Positions 1 through 7,463 of a stretch of 34,322 nucleotides of DNA are shown piece by piece (position 1 is the stretch's first letter; each line of letters begins with the position of its first letter). The notes under the pieces were generated by a model. The model was not told the origin of the DNA. It made no database searches and saw nothing but the letters and a program-made list of their open reading frames with translations. The translations under genes were made by a program, and so were the position numbers. Origin of the DNA: Hyphomicrobiales bacterium (lineage in GTDB: Bacteria; Pseudomonadota; Alphaproteobacteria; Rhizobiales; Xanthobacteraceae); the NCBI GenBank assembly GCA_017305595.1, contig JAFKKL010000039.1, positions 1 to 34,322 of the forward strand, in the 5' to 3' direction.

Positions 1-225
1 TGTCTCGGCTGCTCAGCTGAATGCGGCCGCTGTGCACGAACCATCAAGCAGATCATGAGCGAGGCGCTGACCGGCGCGTTGACCGAGGCTCTGACGGAGA
101 GCATCGCCGCCTGTACCACGGCCTGCTGTTCCGGCTGCCCGCACAGCCATGCGCACGAAGCTGCCCATCCGGGCGAGGCTACGGTCGTCGCCGACGATCA
201 TGCCCACGTCGCCGTAACCGCCTGA
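1..225 (+). CDS. bfd: Bacterioferritin-associated ferredoxin-like [2Fe-2S] protein, 3' part
   Basis: The frame is open from base 1 to a TGA at 223-225, so the 5' end lies outside the window. The visible part starts with CLGCSAECGRCAR, the cysteine pattern of the BFD-like [2Fe-2S] domain, followed by a helix (TIKQIMSEAL). A cysteine- and histidine-rich tail follows (ACCSGCPHSHAH). In the known family Bfd docks on bacterioferritin and passes electrons to its haem so that stored iron can be released. The gene sits just upstream of a bacterioferritin gene on the same strand, which supports this role. The His/Cys-rich tail is longer than in short enterobacterial Bfd proteins. Partner specificity is inferred from context. 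Confidence 0.8.
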   Translation, partial: CLGCSAECGRCARTIKQIMSEALTGALTEALTESIAACTTACCSGCPHSHAHEAAHPGEATVVADDHAHVAVTA

Positions 226-318
226 TCACCCGAAAAAAATCCTCGTTCTGCAGCAGCGTTCCGCCCGTTCCGAAACGGCGGAGCGTGTTATGTCTGTGGG
301 TAGGCGACATCATCGCGC

Positions 319-356
319 TTGCCCCTGCCGTAAATATCATTTAGAAACATTCTAAA
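319..356 (+). promoter_or_regulatory. Candidate bfr promoter with an Irr-type iron control element (ICE)
   Basis: Bases 340-356 form a perfect interrupted palindrome, TTTAGAA-ACA-TTCTAAA. This matches the ICE motif known as the binding site of the haem-dependent regulator Irr in Bradyrhizobium and relatives. A possible sigma70-type promoter overlaps it: TTGCCC at 319-324, a 17-base spacer, then TAGAAA at 342-347. An operator over the -10 box would suit repression of iron storage when iron is scarce, as reported for Irr. The palindrome is seen directly. The promoter boxes and the regulatory direction are inferred. Confidence 0.75.
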
Positions 357-396
357 TTAGAGAGTGACAGCGCAGCTTGCGGTAAGGAGCTTGATT

Positions 397-876
397 ATGA
401 AGGGCGATGCCAAGGTCATCGATTATCTCAACAAGGGATTGCGGAGTGAACTGACCGCGATCAACCAATACTGGCTGCACTACCGGCTGCTCGACAACTG
501 GGGTCTGAAGGACCTCGCCAAGCAGTGGCGCAAGGAATCCATCGAAGAAATGAATCACGCCGATCGCTTCACCGATCGCATCCTGTTCCTCGAAGGCTTC
601 CCCAACATGCAGGTGCTCGATCCGCTGCGGATTGGCCAGGACGTCAAGGAAATCCTCGAATGCGACCTTGCGGCCGAGATCAGCGCCCGCACGCTGTACG
701 AGGAAGCGGCGGCGCATTGCGACAAGGTCAAGGATTACGTGTCACGCGAGCTGTTCATCGGCCTGATGAAGGACGAGGAGCACCACATCGACTTCCTCGA
801 AACCCAGCTCGATCTGGTCAAGCGCCTCGGCGTCCAGCTTTACGCCCAAAAGCACATGGGCGGGCTTGAGGACTAA
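397..876 (+). CDS. bfr: Bacterioferritin (haem-containing ferritin)
   Basis: This 159-residue protein has the usual bacterioferritin length. It forms a 24-subunit shell that oxidises Fe(II) and stores it as mineral in the cytoplasm. The di-iron ferroxidase ligands are all in place: E18, E51, H54, E94, E127 and H130, with Y25 nearby. M52 is the expected haem ligand at the dimer interface. The ATG at 397 was chosen because an AAGGAG Shine-Dalgarno lies at 384-389 with a 7-base gap, and because it gives the canonical [12 protein letters not shown] start. An in-frame start at 364 would add 11 residues and has no ribosome site. The gene follows bfd and lies below an Irr-type operator, so iron-dependent control is likely. 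Confidence 0.97.
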   Translation: MKGDAKVIDYLNKGLRSELTAINQYWLHYRLLDNWGLKDLAKQWRKESIEEMNHADRFTDRILFLEGFPNMQVLDPLRIGQDVKEILECDLAAEISARTLYEEAAAHCDKVKDYVSRELFIGLMKDEEHHIDFLETQLDLVKRLGVQLYAQKHMGGLED

Positions 877-919
877 GCTCCTCGAACCGCGCAGTCCATG
901 CGATCGGAACTAATAATTG

Positions 920-957
920 AAAGCCTCGCTTCTGATGGAAGCGGGGCTTTTGTTTTC
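920..957 (+). terminator. Rho-independent terminator after bfr
   Basis: A 12-pair stem with one G-U pair (arms 921-932 and 938-949) and a 5-base loop is followed by TTTGTTTT. It lies 44 bases past the bfr stop, between bfr and the convergent lipoprotein gene. The T-rich tail is on the plus strand, so it serves bfr best. Confidence 0.85.
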
Positions 958-972
958 CGCTGCGTTGTCACG

Positions 973-1578
973 TCAAGCCAGCTGTTTGTGGGGACGGATG
1001 ACCACCTCGGTGGTTTGCCGTTTCCGACCGGCTTCGGCAGGCGGCGTTAACGGACAGCCGGCAAAAGCGGCTTGTACGGCGGCGGCCGAGCCGTCGAGAT
1101 TGAATTCCGCCGTGGAGCGTCCCGCGTTGAGCGAACGAATCCGCACGTAGAGAACGCGCGAGCCGTTGAGGTCGCGAATGAAGTCGGCGACCGCCGCGCG
1201 ATCCTCGATAACGATGACCTGACGGCCGGGCAGCACGCGCGAGATCACGTCGTCACGGCCCGGTTTCTCGTCGAAGCGATAGCCGAGGCTGGTGTTGGCG
1301 TCGGAGCCGATATTGAACTCGAACGACAACCGCACCAGCGGCTGCTTTTCGAAACAGGTCAGTTGCAGGCCGGCGGGCCGCTGGTTTTGAACGGCTGAAT
1401 TCGAACTGGTCCGCGTCATCAATTGCGCGCTCGGCAGCGGTGCGCCGGTGATGCGGTCGACGGTCTTCTCGATCTTCCAGTTGCCGGACGGTGTCGCGTT
1501 CGACACGCTTACCGCCGGATCGCGGGTGACGCAGCCACCCAGCACCGCAACCGCCACCAACGCCCCGACCATACGCAT
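973..1578 (-). CDS. Putative lipoprotein of unknown function
   Basis: This 201-residue product begins with a short hydrophobic signal and a lipobox (AVLGGC, Cys at residue 16). It should therefore be lipid-anchored in the envelope. The mature part has no domain I can name with confidence. Visible landmarks are a WKIEKTVDRITGAP segment, an LTCF segment near the middle, an LYVRIRSLNAG strand near the C-terminus and a conserved-looking CPL close to the end. The two mature cysteines could form a disulphide. The start at 1576-1578 is preceded by a GGGGAG ribosome site. It is convergent with bfr and lies upstream of nothing obviously related. The family name and function are unknown; only the lipoprotein assignment is supported. 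Confidence 0.75.
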   Translation of the reverse strand: MRMVGALVAVAVLGGCVTRDPAVSVSNATPSGNWKIEKTVDRITGAPLPSAQLMTRTSSNSAVQNQRPAGLQLTCFEKQPLVRLSFEFNIGSDANTSLGYRFDEKPGRDDVISRVLPGRQVIVIEDRAAVADFIRDLNGSRVLYVRIRSLNAGRSTAEFNLDGSAAAVQAAFAGCPLTPPAEAGRKRQTTEVVIRPHKQLA

Positions 1579-1672
1579 CGACGCTCACTCCCCAGCGGCA
1601 ACAGTCTGCAACCGGAGATGGTGGTCTGCAAGAGCCTCGCCGGTTTGTGCAGTCGATTTCGACGGCGCCTCC

Positions 1673-2845
1673 TCAATCCGCGTCCCACACCACCGGCAGA
1701 TTGAGCAGGCCGCGGAAGGCCCAGCCGCCGATGTGCACCGGATCGGCCTCGTCGAGCCGCAGGTTCTTCAGCCTGGCGAAAATGCTCGGCAGCGCGACGT
1801 CGGCCACCATGGCGCGCGAGGCCCAGGCACCGGCGCAGTAGTGCGGGCCGGCGCCGAAGGCGATGCTCTTGGCGGTGTCGCGGGTGATGTCGAAGGTTTC
1901 CGGATCGTCGAAACAGGCCTCGTCGCGATTGGCCGAACCGAACATGAAGAACACGCGGTCCTCCGGCTCGAAATCGACGCCGCCGTAACTCCACGGCTTG
2001 GCGACGCGGCGCGGCGACATGCCGATCGGGGCGATCCAGCGCGCGTATTCCTCAAACACCTCGATCCACTTCGCCTTGCCGTCGCGCACCAGCGCCAGCT
2101 GATCGGGATGAGTCAGCAGCGCCCAGATGGTGCCGGAGATCGCATCGCGCGGTTCGTTCTGTCCGCCGGAGATCGCCAGCTTGATGTTGGCGCGGATGCT
2201 TTCCATTGCCATGCCGGCAGCCATCAGCACGCTGAGGATGCTCTGGTTCGGATGCTTCGTCACCACCGGGATCATGTCGTCGATGGCGGCATCAATGCCG
2301 GCGGTAGCGGCGTTGCAGCGCGCTTCCACCGCCTTGTCGCCGGTGTAGTTGGCGATGCCGTCGATCATCGCCTGCGACCACGCATCCATGTCCTGATAGC
2401 GCATGTTGGTGAGGCCGGTGATGTGCTTGAGGCATTCCGCCGACAGCGGCAGCGCAAACGCCTTGCAGAGATCGGCGCGGCCTCGCGGCGCGAGATCGTC
2501 GAGAATGCGATCGGCGTGCGCCTGGAATTGCGCGCGCCAGGTGTCGCGCACGGTGCGCGGCGACACGGCGGGAAACATCGCGGCGCGCTCGGACATATGC
2601 GCATCGCCATCCTTGCGCATCATGTTGTGGCCCATCAGCATGTTCATCAGGCCGGCGGGCTGATGCGAGGAAAACACCTCGATCCGCTTTTCCGAAACGA
2701 AGATGTCGTCGCGCCGCGTGAAGATGGTCGAGCCGAGTTGTGGGATGAAGGCGATCGGCGCCTCGGCGCGCATCCGCTTCAGCGCAGGGTAGGGATCATT
2801 CCAGAATTCGCGGACGTCGATATCGAAGTGCGGTGCGTTGGACAT
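1673..2845 (-). CDS. Cytochrome P450
   Basis: This 390-residue soluble bacterial P450 would be a haem-thiolate monooxygenase needing a ferredoxin partner; no partner gene lies next to it. The haem loop FGAGPHYCAG spans residues 330-339 with the thiolate C337. The K-helix ExxR is E266-Y-A-R269. The I-helix reads SGGQNEPRD (226-234), so the usual acid-threonine pair used for O2 activation is replaced by N230-E231 and followed by a proline. The ATG at 2843-2845 gives a normal P450 N-terminus (HFDIDVREFWNDPYP). The open frame extends upstream to 3013 but that part looks like non-coding sequence. There is no strong Shine-Dalgarno; the leader holds an 11-base tandem repeat. The substrate cannot be predicted. 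Confidence 0.95.
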   Translation of the reverse strand: MSNAPHFDIDVREFWNDPYPALKRMRAEAPIAFIPQLGSTIFTRRDDIFVSEKRIEVFSSHQPAGLMNMLMGHNMMRKDGDAHMSERAAMFPAVSPRTVRDTWRAQFQAHADRILDDLAPRGRADLCKAFALPLSAECLKHITGLTNMRYQDMDAWSQAMIDGIANYTGDKAVEARCNAATAGIDAAIDDMIPVVTKHPNQSILSVLMAAGMAMESIRANIKLAISGGQNEPRDAISGTIWALLTHPDQLALVRDGKAKWIEVFEEYARWIAPIGMSPRRVAKPWSYGGVDFEPEDRVFFMFGSANRDEACFDDPETFDITRDTAKSIAFGAGPHYCAGAWASRAMVADVALPSIFARLKNLRLDEADPVHIGGWAFRGLLNLPVVWDAD

Positions 2846-2869
2846 GGGGTTTCTGGTTGGGGTTTCTGG
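2846..2869 (-). repeat. 11-base direct repeat in the P450 leader
   Basis: GGGGTTTCTGG occurs at 2846-2856 and again at 2859-2869, a 13-base period, directly before the P450 start codon on the minus strand. It occupies the place where a ribosome site is expected. It may be chance or may affect translation. Confidence 0.5.
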
Positions 2870-2939
2870 CGGAGTTTTATTGTTGACCGACAGCGTGGCC
2901 AACCGCCGCTGAACTGTCAAATGCCGGTGGGTGCGACGA

Positions 2940-3398
2940 TCAGCCGTCTGCCGTTGAGATAGCGGAGGTGGTTGCGCGCATCGAAGCGTGCTGTTGCCAC
3001 AGGTCGGCGCCAAGCATCCCGACCGCCATGGCGATAACGAATATGATCACCGGCAGGCTGAAGCTGGCGAGATTGACGATGGCGGGGCCGGGACAAAGCC
3101 CGACCAGTCCCCAGCCGATGCCGAACAACGCCGCGCCGGCCAGCAACGGTGCATCGATATCGTGACGAGTCGGCCATTGCAGTTTGTTTGCGAGTCTCGG
3201 CGCGCCGCGTCGTCGTGCCAACGCGAAACCGATGCTGGTGACGATCACCGCGCCGGCCATGACGAAGGCAAGCGTCGCGTCCCACGCGCCGAAGATGTCG
3301 AGGAAGCCGAGCACCTTGTCCGGCTGCGTCATGCCCGAGATCAACAGGCCCGCGCCGAACAAGAGTCCGCATGCGAATGTGGCAAGAAGCTGTGGCAT
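2940..3398 (-). CDS. YeeE/YedE-type membrane transporter, second half (DUF6691-like)
   Basis: This 152-residue protein has about four hydrophobic segments. It carries the motif GWGLVGLCPGPA near residues 88-99, typical of the C-terminal half of YeeE/YedE proteins. Characterised members such as TsuA move thiosulfate or related sulfur species across the inner membrane using cysteines in such loops. Here the two halves are separate genes: this one starts 4 bases after the stop of its partner at 3403, so they are surely co-transcribed. Such split pairs are common in alphaproteobacteria. No sulfurtransferase or ArsR-type regulator is adjacent, so the sulfur role is inferred from family only. Confidence 0.85.
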   Translation of the reverse strand: MPQLLATFACGLLFGAGLLISGMTQPDKVLGFLDIFGAWDATLAFVMAGAVIVTSIGFALARRRGAPRLANKLQWPTRHDIDAPLLAGAALFGIGWGLVGLCPGPAIVNLASFSLPVIIFVIAMAVGMLGADLWQQHASMRATTSAISTADG

Positions 3399-3402
3399 GC
3401 CG

Positions 3403-3828
3403 TCAACTCCCGCCGAGATGACGCGTCACTGCCACGACGGCGATGGCGACGATCATGAATGTGATGGTGGCGGTGATCGAGCGCGTCGAGAGTCGCGCGG
3501 TGCCGCAGACGCCGTGGCCGGAGGTGCAGCCGCTGGCCATGCGGGTGCCGACACCGACCAGCAGGCCCGCGATGGCGATCACGACGTAACTTGTCGGCAT
3601 CGCCGGTGTCGGCAAGGACGCGCCTCCGAGTGCGGCCAACAGCGGTGCTGCGATCAATCCGACGATGAATGTGAGTCGCCAGCCGCGATCGGTGGCGCGA
3701 AGCGGCAGAAGGCCGCCAAAGATGCCGCTGATGCCGGCGATGCGGCCGGTCAACAACATCAGGAGCGCGCTGGCCAATCCGATCAGCGCGCCGCCAAAAA
3801 AGCCGGAGAGGGGAGTGAGATGATGCAT
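3403..3828 (-). CDS. YeeE/YedE-type membrane transporter, first half
   Basis: This is a 141-residue integral membrane protein. The signature [16 protein letters not shown] near the C-terminal third is the cysteine-bearing loop of YeeE/YedE thiosulfate/sulfur transporters. The start [13 protein letters not shown] at 3826-3828 was chosen because it precedes the first transmembrane helix directly; the frame also allows MLVARETNA nine residues earlier. It pairs with the downstream gene at 2940-3398, which supplies the GLCPGPA half. Together they resemble the single-chain YeeE fold split in two. The substrate is not shown by sequence; sulfur compounds are the family expectation. Confidence 0.85.
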   Translation of the reverse strand: MHHLTPLSGFFGGALIGLASALLMLLTGRIAGISGIFGGLLPLRATDRGWRLTFIVGLIAAPLLAALGGASLPTPAMPTSYVVIAIAGLLVGVGTRMASGCTSGHGVCGTARLSTRSITATITFMIVAIAVVAVTRHLGGS

Positions 3829-3928
3829 GGCGTTGGTCTCGCGAGCCACGAGCAATATCGTGCGTCGCCGACCTTATCCGAAACGATGCCGCGATTGAAT
3901 GCGTGTCGAACGGCCGTCCCGTCGCACG

Positions 3929-4411
3929 TTACTCGGGAGGCAGGATCGAGAGCGGCGCACCGGCTTGTGCAGCATTGGCTTGCGCGGCGTGACGGCCGCC
4001 GTGGTGCCGCCTCTGGCGCTTGGCGGCGTAGTAATAGCCGGCGGCGTAGTAGTGGACTGCGCGGTCGGCGTTGCCGTTGGCGGCGCGATAGGCTCCGGCG
4101 AGATAGCGCACGGCGTAGGTGAGGTTGGTGTTGGGATCGTGCAATCCGGCGGCGGTGCCGGTGTAGCCGAGGCCGCGCGCGGTCGCGAGCTTGATCTGCA
4201 TCAGGCCGATGGTTCCGCCGCGCCCGACCAGATGCGGTTGATAGCGGCTTTCGCGTACGATCACCCGATGCACCAGCGCTTCCGGGATGTTGTTGGACCG
4301 CGCATGTTCCGAGACCATCGCCTCGTAATTGGCGCGCTGCGCCAACGCGGCATCGCTGAGCGACATGGAACACCCAAGGGCGAGCGCGGCGCACAGGACG
4401 GCAGGTTTCAT
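3929..4411 (-). CDS. Secreted lytic transglycosylase (SLT domain)
   Basis: This 160-residue protein has a Sec signal peptide (residues 1-25, ending ALA-Q) and a single goose-lysozyme-like SLT domain. The catalytic glutamate is E54 in VRESRYQPH. It is followed by the family motifs GTIGLMQIKLATA and a tyrosine-rich helix (HYYAAGYYY). It should cleave the MurNAc-GlcNAc bond of peptidoglycan in the periplasm, forming 1,6-anhydro ends. The ATG at 4409-4411 gives a standard signal peptide. An upstream in-frame ATG at 4466-4468 has an AAGGA before it and would lengthen the n-region, so the start is not certain. The C-terminal tail is basic and His/Ala-rich. It is divergent from the PRC-barrel gene at 4594. 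Confidence 0.9.
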   Translation of the reverse strand: MKPAVLCAALALGCSMSLSDAALAQRANYEAMVSEHARSNNIPEALVHRVIVRESRYQPHLVGRGGTIGLMQIKLATARGLGYTGTAAGLHDPNTNLTYAVRYLAGAYRAANGNADRAVHYYAAGYYYAAKRQRRHHGGRHAAQANAAQAGAPLSILPPE

Positions 4412-4593
4412 GGCGTGTCCAAATGGTGGTTCAGCGGCCGGAACAGCGCGCTGGAAAGCTGAAATCATGACGTGATCAGGTTCCTTATGGACCTTGAACT
4501 GTGGCATTGGCAGGGCAGCCGATGATGTGGTGGAACCTTGCATCAGGGCCTGACGTTGAGAACATGACTATCAGGCTTATCAGGGAGGCAGCC

Positions 4594-4974
4594 ATGACCA
4601 TCGATCAGGTGATGAAGAAACCTCACAGCTTGATCGCCAGCGACCGCGTTGAAGGCACCGCCGTGCGGCGGCCGAACGGCGAGAAGATCGGCCATATCGA
4701 GCGGCTGATGATCGACAAGATCAGCGGCAAAGTGTCCTACGCTATTCTTAGTTTCGGCGGCTTCCTCGGCCTTGGCGCCAGTCTGTTGCCGCTGCCGTGG
4801 GCACGGCTGACATACAGCCGCGAGCAGGAAGCCTATCAGCTCGACATCTCCGACGATGACCTGAAGAAAGCGCCGTCGTTCCTCGCCGACAAGGATTTCG
4901 ACTGGGGTGATCGCACGCAGGAAGAAGACCTGCATCGCTATTACAGCGTGCCGCCGTACTGGGGCAGCTTCTGA
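4594..4974 (+). CDS. PRC-barrel domain protein (cytoplasmic)
   Basis: This 126-residue protein has one PRC-barrel domain, about residues 15-85. It shows the typical strand pattern GTAVRRPNGEKIGHIE, then KVSYAILSFGGFLGLG, then LPLPWARL. The domain is a small beta barrel first known from photosynthetic reaction centre subunit H and from RimM; stand-alone versions have no settled function. The start was set at 4594 because AGGGAGG lies 5 bases upstream. The longer frame from 4501 lacks support. No signal peptide is seen. A second, exported PRC-barrel protein lies at 5290 with a matching GGFLGxG motif, so the two are likely paralogues. The tail is acidic and aromatic (HRYYSVPPYWGSF). Confidence 0.88.
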   Translation: MTIDQVMKKPHSLIASDRVEGTAVRRPNGEKIGHIERLMIDKISGKVSYAILSFGGFLGLGASLLPLPWARLTYSREQEAYQLDISDDDLKKAPSFLADKDFDWGDRTQEEDLHRYYSVPPYWGSF

Positions 4975-5289
4975 CGCAGCACAAAGCGTCACGCGATTGA
5001 AAGTCGATCGGAACGATCGAGACGTGGTGTGCGAACGCCGCAAATACTTGCTGTGTCATTGCGAGAAGCGAAAGCGGCGAAGCAATCCGGTGATTCGCCG
5101 GATTGCTTCGCTTCGCTCGCAATAACGATGCAGTGCTTCGCACGTCAGTAACGAATTGGTTCCGGCGTTTTCGTTTGCAAATTCGCAACCCAGTCTTTCG
5201 CGTGTCGCAGCGTCATCGCGTCTCTGTGTCGGAACATCCGTTACGCTCGTGTGTTCACTTCGCAGAGTTTCGCAGAAGGGAGAGAGCAC
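4975..5289. other. Gene-free gap between the two PRC-barrel genes
   Basis: No coding frame here has a ribosome site or a recognisable product. The gap holds one dispersed palindrome at 5055-5128 and the leader of the second PRC-barrel gene. I see no clear promoter. Confidence 0.6.
5055..5128. repeat. Dispersed palindromic repeat, family A (TCATTGCGAG type)
   Basis: The ends read TCATTGCGAG and CTCGCAATAACGA, near-inverted copies. The core is a perfect 14-pair stem (5077-5090 with 5098-5111) around a 7-base loop. Elements with these ends are common intergenic repeats in Bradyrhizobium-group genomes. The structure is seen here; the wider distribution is prior knowledge that I could not check. 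Confidence 0.8.
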
Positions 5290-5829
5290 ATGTTCGCGAA
5301 GTCCATGATGACCGTGTTGGTTGGTTCGACGATGTTCGCGACCGCTGCGCTGGCGCAATCGCCGACGAGCCCCAGCAACACAACGACGCCGCCTGCCGCG
5401 ACGAATACGGCTCCGGCGGCCGATACGACGTCCCATCAGGGGCAGTGGCGTGCATCCAAGGTTGTCGGTTTGAAGATCTATAACGACAGCAACGAGAGCC
5501 TCGGCTCGGTGAACGATCTGCTGCTCGACAAGGAAGGCAAGATCGCCGCTGTGGTGATCGGTGTCGGCGGCTTCCTCGGCATGGGTGAACACTATGTCGC
5601 CGTGCCGTTCGACAAGATCAAATGGTCGGATACGCCGGTGCCCTCGACCACGGCAAGTAACAGTGGCGGCTCGAGCGGCATGACCGGTCGCCCGGCTTCG
5701 ACCACGACCACCGGCGCAGCTACGTCGACACCGGCGGCCAAGGCGAACCCGTGGTATCCGGACCATGGCGTCTTCAGTGCCACGAAGGACGAACTCAAGG
5801 CGATGCCGGAGTTCAAGTATTCGACCTAA
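5290..5829 (+). CDS. Exported PRC-barrel domain protein
   Basis: This 179-residue protein has a signal peptide (MFAKSMMTVLVGSTMFATAALA, cleaved before Q) and is probably periplasmic. A Thr/Pro/Ala-rich linker follows, then a PRC-barrel domain at about residues 52-118: ASKVVGLKIYNDSNESLG, AAVVIGVGGFLGMG, VAVPFDKIKW. A second low-complexity Ser/Thr/Gly/Ala stretch (about 120-155) separates it from a short end segment (TKDELKAMPEFKY). The ATG at 5290 follows a purine-rich AGGGAGAGAG. The pattern of signal, linker and PRC barrel is frequent in soil alphaproteobacteria and sometimes linked to stress. No function can be assigned. It resembles the cytoplasmic PRC protein at 4594. Confidence 0.9.
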   Translation: MFAKSMMTVLVGSTMFATAALAQSPTSPSNTTTPPAATNTAPAADTTSHQGQWRASKVVGLKIYNDSNESLGSVNDLLLDKEGKIAAVVIGVGGFLGMGEHYVAVPFDKIKWSDTPVPSTTASNSGGSSGMTGRPASTTTTGAATSTPAAKANPWYPDHGVFSATKDELKAMPEFKYST

Positions 5830-5857
5830 ACGGTTCGTGGAATTTGAATCGTTCATG

Positions 5858-5889
5858 AAAACGGGCCGGGCGACAGTGTCGCCCGGCCC
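5858..5889 (-). terminator. Terminator hairpin for the ABC binding-protein gene
   Basis: A perfect 12-pair GC-rich stem (5863-5874 with 5878-5889, loop AGT) lies between the convergent PRC-barrel and binding-protein genes. On the minus strand the stem is followed by GTTTTC, so it best terminates the minus-strand gene ending at 5917. On the plus strand no T-run follows, but the strong stem may still slow readthrough. Confidence 0.75.
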
Positions 5890-5916
5890 CTCGTCGTTAG
5901 CTGGTTGAAGCCGCGA

Positions 5917-7128
5917 TTACTTCTTGATGTAAGGGCAGCCGCCTTCGCTCATCGGACGGAAGGCTTCATCGCCCGGCACCGTGGCGAGCAGCTTGTAGAG
6001 ATCCCATTCGCCCTTGGACTCGGAGGGCTTCTTCACTTCGAACAGATACATGTCGTGGACCATGCGGCCGTCCTCGCGAATATGGCCGTTCTTGGCGAAG
6101 AAGTCGTTGATCGGCGTCGCCTTCATCTTGGCCATCACCTTGGCGGTGTCGTCGGTGCCGGTGGCGTCGATGGCTTTGAGATAGTGCATCGTCGCCGAGT
6201 AGAGACCAGCCTGAATCATCGTCGGCATGTGGCCGACCTTCTCCAAGAAGCGCTTCGAGAAGGCGCGAGTCTCGTCGTTCATGTCCCAGTAGAAGCCGTC
6301 GGTGAGGATCAGGCCCTGCTCCTGCTGAAGGCCGAGGCTGTGCGTATCGGTGATCTCCTGAAGCAGCGCGATCAACTTCTGGCCGCCTTGGGTGAGACCG
6401 AATTCGGCCGCCTGCTTTTGCGCGTTGGTGGAGTCGCCGCCGGCATTGGCGAGCGCGATCACCTTGGCCTTCGAGGCCTGCGCTTGCAGCAGGAACGACG
6501 AGAAGTCGGACGTGTTCAGCGGATGGCGCACCGCGCCGAGCACCTTGCCGCCGGCCGCCTTGACGATGTTTGTGGCATCGCGCTCCAGCGCGTGGCCGAA
6601 CGCGTAGTCGGCAGTGAGGAAGAACCAGGTGTCTTCGCCACGCTTCACCATCGCCTTGCCGGCGACGCTCGACAGCGCATAGGTGTCGTAGGTGTAGTGC
6701 ACGAAGATCGGCGAACACGCCTTGCCGGTGAGATCCGAACTGCCGCCGCCGGAATTGATGAAGATCTTGTTCTTCTCGGTCAACAGCGTCGACACCGCGA
6801 GCGCCACCGACGAGGTCGGGACGTCGAACACCGCATCGAGCTTGTCGTTATCGACCCAGTTGCGGACGATGTTGACGCCGACGTCCGGTTTGTTCTGGTG
6901 ATCGCCGGACAGCACGACGATCGGCTTGCCCTTCACCTTGCCGCCGAAATCCTCGACTGCCATCTGCGTGGCAATCAGCGAGCCCTTGCCGGTGGCATCG
7001 GAATAGAGGCTCGACATGTCGGTCAGGACTCCGATCTTGACGACGTCGTCCGAAATCTGCGCCTGCGCCGAGCCGCCGGAAAGGGCGATGGCGAGGCCGG
7101 CCAGGAAGGTTGCGGCGGTTTTATTCAT
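5917..7128 (-). CDS. ABC transporter substrate-binding protein, branched-chain amino acid type
   Basis: This 403-residue periplasmic binding protein belongs to the LivJ/Leu-Ile-Val-binding family (periplasmic-binding type I fold). The signal peptide is residues 1-24 (ending AQA-Q). The mature protein starts with the family's KIGVLTDMSSLYSDATGKGS strand and loop. It continues with AVEDFGGKVKGKPI and an INSGGGSSDLTG segment. Binding-protein partners LivHMGF (permeases and ATPases) are not adjacent, so it is an orphan in this window. Many such orphans in Bradyrhizobium-type genomes bind aromatic acids or other carboxylates rather than amino acids, so the ligand is open. AAGGAG at 7138-7143 supports the start. 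Confidence 0.93.
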   Translation of the reverse strand: MNKTAATFLAGLAIALSGGSAQAQISDDVVKIGVLTDMSSLYSDATGKGSLIATQMAVEDFGGKVKGKPIVVLSGDHQNKPDVGVNIVRNWVDNDKLDAVFDVPTSSVALAVSTLLTEKNKIFINSGGGSSDLTGKACSPIFVHYTYDTYALSSVAGKAMVKRGEDTWFFLTADYAFGHALERDATNIVKAAGGKVLGAVRHPLNTSDFSSFLLQAQASKAKVIALANAGGDSTNAQKQAAEFGLTQGGQKLIALLQEITDTHSLGLQQEQGLILTDGFYWDMNDETRAFSKRFLEKVGHMPTMIQAGLYSATMHYLKAIDATGTDDTAKVMAKMKATPINDFFAKNGHIREDGRMVHDMYLFEVKKPSESKGEWDLYKLLATVPGDEAFRPMSEGGCPYIKK

Positions 7129-7463
7129 CCGGGTGATCTCCTTGGATTGTTCTTATTGTGGGTGGTTGCGACGGTACGCCGCACGGTTGCGGTTGTGCCA
7201 ACAACGCAACCTCACCGCAAGACAGATTGTCGCACCTGGGGCATTTTTAACGAAAGTGGAATGCCGGCTTGCGTGAGGATGACACACCCCAACGTCGTCC
7301 CCGCGCAGGCGGGGACCCAGATTCCCTGGCGCCGGTTGTTATAGACTTGCCTGATTTATCGAGCCGCGCGACTGCGACGTATGGGTCGCCTGCGCAGGGA
7401 CGACGCGTTTCGTGTTCCAAACTGCCTGGAAAAAACAGTCAGGTTCTCCGGGGACTCATCCGC
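7129..7463. other. Gene-free gap between binding-protein and DUF4403-like genes
   Basis: This gap lies upstream of the binding-protein gene and downstream of the DUF4403-like gene, both on the minus strand. It contains one dispersed palindromic element (7291-7405) and otherwise nothing I can name. Confidence 0.6.
7291..7405. repeat. Dispersed inverted repeat, family B (CGTCCCCGCGCAGGCGGGGAC type)
   Basis: The left arm at 7294-7320 (starting GTCGTCCCCGCGCAGGCG) and the right arm at 7382-7405 (ending CTGCGCAGGGACGACG) are inverted copies about 60 bases apart. The left arm is itself a small palindrome. This is a familiar intergenic element type in Bradyrhizobium-group genomes; that part is prior knowledge. 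Confidence 0.7.

Noticed and set aside
5055-5128. Possible CRISPR or attenuator
   Set aside because: There is a single palindrome with no repeat-spacer periodicity. The same type of element is a known dispersed repeat.
5905-7344. A 479-residue plus-strand frame
   Set aside because: It is the antisense shadow of the binding-protein gene, which has a signal peptide, ribosome site and family motifs.
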